Assembly (NCBI GenBank): GCA_903830015.1
Contig: CAIKSH010000339.1
Location: 1 to 11,378 of the forward strand
Length of the DNA: 11,378 nt
Origin: an uncultured Solirubrobacterales bacterium
Lineage (GTDB): Bacteria; Actinomycetota; Thermoleophilia; Solirubrobacterales; Solirubrobacteraceae
Direction: 5' to 3'
This document shows positions 6,503 through 11,378 of this stretch, one piece after another. A program made the translations under genes and the position numbers. Numbering within the stretch: position 1 is the first letter of the stretch; each line of letters begins with the position of its first letter. The notes beneath the pieces were generated by a model, which worked only from the letters and a program-made list of their open reading frames with translations, ran no database searches and had not been told where the DNA came from.

Positions 6503-7974
6503 CACTTGCCCTCCTTGATCGCCGTCGAGGGCATGTCGGTGAAGAGCGGCCCGGGCGGGTTGCCGATCACGACCTTGCCGCCCTCGAAGTTCTCCGTGCC
6601 GGCCTCACAGGTCTTGGGCTGGCCCGGCGCCGCGGTGTACGGATACGGGTTGGAGTGCAGGAAGTTGGCCGGGTCGCTGCCCTCCGGGCCGCCGTTGGCC
6701 GGGGAGCTGGCCGGCACGCCCTCGTTGTTGGGCGACAGCGGCGGCGAGGTTGACGGATTGGCCGGGTCGTAGGTGCCCCCCGGGGTGGCCAGGACGGTCG
6801 CCCGCAGCGCGTTGCCGTTGGTTCCGCCTTCGCTGGATACCTCCTGGACGTTGCGCAGGGCGATCCCGATGTAGTTGCAGACCGTCTGGGCCGGCGTCGC
6901 GAAGGCCAGGGTCGGGTCGAGGAGCCCGGTGGTCTCGGTCAGGTCGGAGACGCCGAGCAGGACCTGCGGGTCGGTGGCGAACTCCGACACCGCGGTGAGC
7001 GTGGTGGCCAGCTGCGCGTTGAAGGCCGGCGACTTCTTGTAGACCGGCGTACCGACGGTCACGATGTTGGCCAGGCTCGGGGCCGCGTCGGCGAAGTAGT
7101 TGATACCCGGCTGCAGGCGGGTGAACAGGAGGGCGCTGTTGGAGAGGAACGGCCGCAGCTGCGGGAGGTACTCGGTGGAGGTCCTCAGCGTCTCCGGGCC
7201 TTCGACGATCGACTCCTGGATGTAGGGCCGCGCGACCCCGGCCAGGGCGGTGAAGGTGGTGTCGAGGTTGGCGAACATCTGGCCCTGGGTCTCGGCCGCC
7301 GGGGCCACGACGCCGGCGCTCTGGGCCAGCCCGCGGAAGAACCCGGCGAGGTTGGTCCGCGAGCTGGCGAGGTTGTTGGCCAGTGGCTCCAGCTCGTCGA
7401 GCATCGGCTCGAGGTCCTGGATGGCCTGGTTGAGGTTCTGGCCCCGTCCGCTGATCGCGTTGCCGAACGAGCCGAGGTTTCGCTGCGAGGCCCGTCGCGT
7501 CTGCGCGTCGAAGATGTTCAGGAAGTCGTCGAGCTCGACGGGAACCGGCCGCGCCTGGGAGAGCGGGACGGTGGCCCCGTTGGCGAGGGTGTCGTTCGAG
7601 GTACCGCGGGTGAGCTGGACGTACTTGAGGCCGATAGCCGACCGCGGCCGGATCATCACCATGGTGTCGGCGGGGAGCGGCTCGATCGAGCGCTGGAGCT
7701 TGAGGTTGAGGTTGGCGATGACCGTGCCGTCGGGAAGGGTCTGGGGGGTGATCTGCGTGACCGTTCCCACGCGTGTCCCGCCGAGGCGGACCTCGTTGCC
7801 CTTGACCAGCCCGGCGGCATTGGGAACCCGGACCTTCAGGTCGTAGGTGGGGACGAAGGGCAGGCCCGAGTTGGCGTTGTAGGCCAGGAAGACCAGGACG
7901 ACCGCGACGAAGACGGTCACCACCCCGATCAGCACCGGGTTTGCCGCGATCGATGTCCGCCGGCGCCGCTTCAT
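6502..7974 (-). CDS. MCE-family protein, third of the operon (Mce3)
   Basis: Membrane-anchored subunit of the Mce complex, 490 residues. The strongly basic start MKRRRR (cytoplasmic side) is followed by a helix at about 13-32 and an MCE domain at about 43-122 with GNEVRLGGTRVGTV and IGLKYVQLTRG. The hinge is GRGQNLNQA (176-184), then helical repeats to about 350. A Ser/Pro/Asn/Gly-rich linker follows (TSPPLSPNNEGVPASSP), then a conserved-looking end with HSNPYPYTAAPG and a cysteine. The linker and end look exposed and flexible. ATG 7974 overlaps the Mce2 stop by 4 nt (ATGA). There is no purine-rich ribosome site upstream (the region reads CTCCTCGGCCA), so translation probably depends on ribosomes finishing Mce2. 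It ends in TGA inside the Mce4 start. Family assignment is firm; substrate unknown. Confidence 0.95.
   Translation of the reverse strand: MKRRRRTSIAANPVLIGVVTVFVAVVLVFLAYNANSGLPFVPTYDLKVRVPNAAGLVKGNEVRLGGTRVGTVTQITPQTLPDGTVIANLNLKLQRSIEPLPADTMVMIRPRSAIGLKYVQLTRGTSNDTLANGATVPLSQARPVPVELDDFLNIFDAQTRRASQRNLGSFGNAISGRGQNLNQAIQDLEPMLDELEPLANNLASSRTNLAGFFRGLAQSAGVVAPAAETQGQMFANLDTTFTALAGVARPYIQESIVEGPETLRTSTEYLPQLRPFLSNSALLFTRLQPGINYFADAAPSLANIVTVGTPVYKKSPAFNAQLATTLTAVSEFATDPQVLLGVSDLTETTGLLDPTLAFATPAQTVCNYIGIALRNVQEVSSEGGTNGNALRATVLATPGGTYDPANPSTSPPLSPNNEGVPASSPANGGPEGSDPANFLHSNPYPYTAAPGQPKTCEAGTENFEGGKVVIGNPPGPLFTDMPSTAIKEGK
6510..6516 (-). promoter_or_regulatory. Ribosome binding site deciding the Mce4 start
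   Basis: AAGGAGG on the minus strand, a near-perfect Shine-Dalgarno sequence inside the last codons of Mce3. It lies 7 nt from ATG 6502 and 4 nt from GTG 6505, which favours the ATG. It is one of the two strongest sites in the operon. Confidence 0.7.
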
Positions 7975-9425
7975 TGGCCGAGGAGGTAGTCGAGGAGGGC
8001 CTGGGCGGAGCGGCGGTCGGTCGGCTTTGCCGGCGAGGGCGCCTTGCCGCGCCCGTTAGTGGCCTTGCCGCGCCCGGTGGTGGCCTTCGGCGCCGGCCGT
8101 GCTGCCGGGCCCGGCGCCGGGGCGTTCCTGCTGCCGGAACCGGTTGCCGGCGGCGTGCTCGAGGCCGGCGGCGTACCGGAGCCGGAGTTGACCGTCCCGC
8201 CGTTGAACTTGGCGTTGCAGTTGATGTCGTTGGCCGCGTAGAAGCTCTGGCAGGTGGTGGTGACGAGCCGCGCCCGCGCATAGTGGCCGTACTCGTCGAA
8301 GCCGTTGGCCAGGCCGACGGCGTTGTAGATGAAGCGCGTCAGGTTCTGCCAGCCGCCCTGCTTCTCGGTGGAGCTGAGCAGGCTGGCCAGGTTGGTCGAC
8401 GACGGCTTGGCGTTGGCCCCCAGCGCCTTGAGCTCCTTGGCCAGAGGCAGCGTCTTGACCAGGGCCGGCCCACCGATGTCGGCGGTGTCGCCGAGGCTCT
8501 CCAGGGCCGGGATGCCGGCTTCGTTGAAGGCCGGGGCACCGACGGTGAAGGTGCTGAGATCGTTGCCGGCCCGGTTGAGGTCGGCGGCCACCGGCTCGAA
8601 GGCGGCGGCAAAGTCCCCTAGCTTGACCATCGTCGGCTGCAGCTGGGCCAGGAAGCCGGGCAGCAGCCTCCAGTTCTCGCGGAAGGAGGCGCTCTCCTCG
8701 GCCGTCGCCTGCGCCGTGTACCCGGCCGAGTTGATGAAGCCCTTGAGCTGCTGGCTGTTGCGGGCCAGCGGCTGCAGGACGGTGTCGCCGTTGACGGCCA
8801 GCGAGGCCAGCGTGCGGTTCTGGCGGGCGAGGATCTCCAGGACGTCGTCGAACGCCTTCAGCGTCGGGTCGGTCTTCTTGAGCGCCGAGTTGAGCGTCTC
8901 ACCGTTGCCGGCCAGGGTCACGCCGAACTCGTTGAGGATGATGGTCAGCCGTTCGCGGTAGGGCAGCCTGGAGATGTTGTTGACCAGGTCGAGGTCCACC
9001 GAGGTCGCCGTCCTCGAGGCCGGGAGCAGGTGCTGGCCCTTCCCGGGGCCGCTCTGGATTACCGGAAGGAGCGGGGCCTGCACCTCCCCGGCGGGCACCG
9101 GGGTCGTCGGCTGGCAGTCGACGAACTTCTCGCCGATCAGCGACTGCGGGCGGATCCGGCAGAAGGCGTCGGTGCGGAAGTCCTGGTAGCCCTTGGTCTC
9201 GATGTTCAGGACGACCGCGGCCTTGTTGTTCTCGGTCAGGTCGAGCGACTCGATCTTCCCGACCTTCACCCCGGCGATCTTCACGTCCATCCCGGGGATC
9301 ACGAAGGCCGCGTTGTCGAAGATCGCGCGCACCTGGTAGCCCGACGAGCCGCCGGAGGCGGTCGCCGCGACCACCACGACCACGACGGCGCAGACGGCGA
9401 CGAAGGCGGCGATTACCCGGCGCAC
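7971..9425 (-). CDS. MCE-family protein with Pro/Ala and basic repeat tail, second of the operon (Mce2)
   Basis: Membrane-anchored subunit of the Mce complex, 484 residues. One N-terminal helix (about 3-23) leads into the MCE domain (about 30-106) with MDVKIAGVKVGKI and RPQSLIGEKFVDC. Two cysteines (89 and 104) lie within the MCE domain and could pair. An extra loop (about 107-140) follows, then a GNGETLN hinge (173-179) and the helical region. Near the C-terminus are GFDEYGHYARA and two more cysteines, then about 75 residues of Ser/Thr/Pro/Ala/Gly low complexity with a GRGKAT repeat, closing with RRSAQALLDYLLGQ. The GTG start at 9425 is 3 nt after the Mce1 stop, with GGGGAG about 10 nt upstream. 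It ends in TGA overlapping Mce3. Cys12 in the helix does not fit a lipobox because Val precedes it. The family call is firm; the tail may contact cell wall or partners (inference). Confidence 0.95.
   Translation of the reverse strand: MRRVIAAFVAVCAVVVVVVAATASGGSSGYQVRAIFDNAAFVIPGMDVKIAGVKVGKIESLDLTENNKAAVVLNIETKGYQDFRTDAFCRIRPQSLIGEKFVDCQPTTPVPAGEVQAPLLPVIQSGPGKGQHLLPASRTATSVDLDLVNNISRLPYRERLTIILNEFGVTLAGNGETLNSALKKTDPTLKAFDDVLEILARQNRTLASLAVNGDTVLQPLARNSQQLKGFINSAGYTAQATAEESASFRENWRLLPGFLAQLQPTMVKLGDFAAAFEPVAADLNRAGNDLSTFTVGAPAFNEAGIPALESLGDTADIGGPALVKTLPLAKELKALGANAKPSSTNLASLLSSTEKQGGWQNLTRFIYNAVGLANGFDEYGHYARARLVTTTCQSFYAANDINCNAKFNGGTVNSGSGTPPASSTPPATGSGSRNAPAPGPAARPAPKATTGRGKATNGRGKAPSPAKPTDRRSAQALLDYLLGQ
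8041..8082 (-). repeat. Two tandem 21-bp units coding a 7-residue basic repeat in the Mce2 tail
   Basis: Two direct copies (8041-8061 and 8062-8082) differ at two bases and encode KATTGRG and KATNGRG, followed by KAPS. They sit in the low-complexity C-terminal tail of Mce2. In-frame units of this kind can change in copy number by slippage without breaking the gene. Confidence 0.75.
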
Positions 9426-9428
9426 CGT

Positions 9429-10781
9429 CTACCAGCTCCCCGGGGCCACCACGGCCGGGTTGCAGTCGAGGGCGCCCAGCCCCGGGAATACCGGGTCGGG
9501 CTGCCAGGGGGCGCTGCCGTCGGGGGCGGCCTGGGTCGAGGCGCCCGGGCAGCGGATGGTGTTACCGGGGCCGTTGCTTACCCCGGCGTTGCGGTTGTCG
9601 CCGAGGTAGTCGAGCGAGCTGCCGTTGTACTGGAAGGCGTTGAAGGCCGAGGTCGACCGCAGGTAATGGCCGTTGGCGTCGTAGTTGGAGGCCGACTGGC
9701 CGAAGTCGCGCAGCAGCCCGACGAGCTCGGGGCCGTAGGTGCGGAAGTAGGTCTGGTTGGAGAGCGACGTGTTGATCGCCCGGATCGAATCCGGGAAGGA
9801 GGTGCTGGCCGCCTTCTGGAGCTTCGGCGCCGTCTTCATCGCGTCGGTGAAGTCGTTGTTGGCGCCCTTCTGGCTGACCGTCTTGGAGAGGTTGGCGAAG
9901 ACCGGCGTCCCCTCCTGGAGGACCGGCTCGAGGTCGGCGAGGAACGGCGCGAGGTCCTTCGTGTTGGCCTGCGTCGCGTCCACCAGCTGGTCGACGTCGT
10001 CGAGCGTGTAACGGAGGTTGACGAAGGTGGTGTTGGCCCGGCGCAGCGTCTGGGGCAGGTAGTCGAGCGCTTCGGCCAGCGACTGGTTCTCGGAGGCGAT
10101 AGCCCCGAGCGTCGTGTTGGCGTTGGTGACCAGGTCGGTGAGCACCGGCCCCTTGGCGGCGAGCGTCCCCATGACCGAGGAGGTGTTGCGGACCATCGCC
10201 TGCAGCGCCGGCTGGTCGGCGTTCAGGTCTTCCACCAGTCCGGTCGTGGCGCGCAGCGCCGGGGCCAGGTAGGGGGCGGCGTTATTGGCGTCCTGGCCGC
10301 GCCCGGCGTACCAGGTGCCAAAGCCGCGGATCAGCTTGGTCAGGCCGGCGGTGGTCTTCGGGTCGAGCGTGTTGAAGAGCTGGTCGAGATCGACGATCGT
10401 CGTCGTGTTCTCCACCGGGAGGGTCGCGCCGACCGGGATCTCGGGCGCGCTCTCGGGGCCCGGGTTGAGGGCGATGTACCGGTTGGCCACGCCGGAGAGC
10501 GAGGTCGCCCGGATCGTTGCCGAAGATCCTTCGTGGAGCGGGGCGTAGGGCTCGTTTATCTCTACGGTGACGACCGCCTGGTTGTTGTCGGTGAGGCGGA
10601 TGTCGGTCACCTTGCCGACGCGCCTTCCGCCCACCTGAACGCTGTTGTCGTTGACCAGCTGGCCGGCGGTCTCGAAGGTGAGCTTGTAGGTGGTGCCCGA
10701 GCTGCCGCCGGTCACCACGACGATGACCAGCACGACGACCGCCGCCAGCCCTGCGAGCGCGAGCAGCCGGCCGGCCCTCAC
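9429..10781 (-). CDS. MCE-family protein, first of the operon (Mce1)
   Basis: Membrane-anchored subunit of the Mce complex, 450 residues and the shortest of the six. A short cytoplasmic start (MRAGR) is followed by a Val-rich helix (about 6-24) and the MCE domain (about 32-107) with NSVQVGGRRVGKVTDIRL and NRYIALNPG. The GRGQDANN hinge is at 160-167. The helical region contains IASENQSLAEALDYLPQ, closely like Mce4 and Mce5. The C-terminal part has YDANGHYLRS (shared with Mce2 and Mce4) and two cysteines near the end. The GTG start at 10781 has a strong site (GGAGGGGGG at 10788-10796, 6 nt spacing). No other start codon lies between it and the ATPase stop in this frame. It ends in TAG, 3 nt before Mce2. 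By position it corresponds to the first (A) subunit, but I do not assign the letter. Confidence 0.95.
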   Translation of the reverse strand: MRAGRLLALAGLAAVVVLVIVVVTGGSSGTTYKLTFETAGQLVNDNSVQVGGRRVGKVTDIRLTDNNQAVVTVEINEPYAPLHEGSSATIRATSLSGVANRYIALNPGPESAPEIPVGATLPVENTTTIVDLDQLFNTLDPKTTAGLTKLIRGFGTWYAGRGQDANNAAPYLAPALRATTGLVEDLNADQPALQAMVRNTSSVMGTLAAKGPVLTDLVTNANTTLGAIASENQSLAEALDYLPQTLRRANTTFVNLRYTLDDVDQLVDATQANTKDLAPFLADLEPVLQEGTPVFANLSKTVSQKGANNDFTDAMKTAPKLQKAASTSFPDSIRAINTSLSNQTYFRTYGPELVGLLRDFGQSASNYDANGHYLRSTSAFNAFQYNGSSLDYLGDNRNAGVSNGPGNTIRCPGASTQAAPDGSAPWQPDPVFPGLGALDCNPAVVAPGSW

Positions 10782-10787
10782 CGGACG

Positions 10788-10796
10788 CCCCCCTCC
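10788..10796 (-). promoter_or_regulatory. Ribosome binding site of Mce1
   Basis: GGAGGGGGG on the minus strand, 6 nt before GTG 10781. It supports the GTG start in the 42-nt gap after the ATPase. An ATG at the 5' side of this site opens only a six-codon frame ending in TGA that overlaps the Mce1 start, so it is not a better start. Confidence 0.65.
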
Positions 10797-10823
10797 ATAG
10801 TCGGCGCCAGCGACGGGATGTTG

Positions 10824-11378
<555 letters not shown>

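Noticed and set aside
6605..8281. Minus-strand 558-codon frame overlapping Mce3 and the Mce2 tail
   Set aside because: Arg/Pro/Gly-rich translation crossing the Mce2/Mce3 junction, whereas Mce3 in its own frame has an anchor, an MCE domain and the hinge.
9380..9425. Lipobox at Cys12 of Mce2
   Set aside because: The residue before Cys is Val instead of Ala/Gly/Ser, and the hydrophobic run continues well past it, so it is a membrane anchor.
10782..10823. Internal promoter between the ATPase and Mce1
   Set aside because: Only 42 nt, taken up by a ribosome site, with no recognisable -35/-10 pair.

Overview
The window is one GC-rich, single-strand (all minus) segment of an MCE (mammalian cell entry / MlaD-type) lipid-transport operon. 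In transcription order, right to left, it holds: the C-terminal part of an MlaF/Mkl-type ABC ATPase that runs off the right edge; six consecutive paralogous MCE-domain proteins of 450-505 residues; and, after a 52-nt spacer, an RND/MMPL-superfamily transporter that runs off the left edge. Almost every base is coding. The only gaps are 42 nt (ATPase to first MCE gene), 3 nt, 4 nt and the 52-nt spacer. The other junctions overlap by 1 or 4 nt.

Organism (inference): a high-GC actinobacterium. Six different single-pass MCE proteins in one operon is the actinobacterial arrangement, thought to build a heterohexamer, and differs from the single MlaD of Gram-negative Mla systems. The ATPase inside the cluster and the RND transporter after the last MCE gene are unlike the classic mycobacterial layout (yrbEA-yrbEB-mceA-F with an unlinked ATPase, MceG/Mkl). 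From memory they fit better with deep-branching lineages such as Thermoleophilia (Solirubrobacterales and relatives). No rRNA or marker gene is present to prove this.

How the parts should work together (family knowledge plus inference): the ATPase, with two YrbE/MlaE-type permeases expected upstream outside the window, energises transport across the cytoplasmic membrane. The six MCE proteins are each anchored by one N-terminal membrane helix. They would form a ring of six MCE domains with a long helical tunnel reaching through the cell envelope to carry a hydrophobic substrate (fatty acid, phospholipid or sterol-like; the sequence does not say which). The RND transporter may handle the same or a related lipid.

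The genes are called Mce1 to Mce6 in order of transcription, without assigning mycobacterial letters A-F. No mobile element, tRNA, rRNA, CRISPR array, clear promoter or intrinsic terminator was seen. The operon promoter must lie to the right of the window and its end to the left. The most useful second-look items are the linked RND transporter with paired periplasmic cysteines, motifs shared by several MCE paralogues near their C-termini, the odd hinge of Mce4, the basic repeat tail of Mce2, and a possible lipobox in Mce6.
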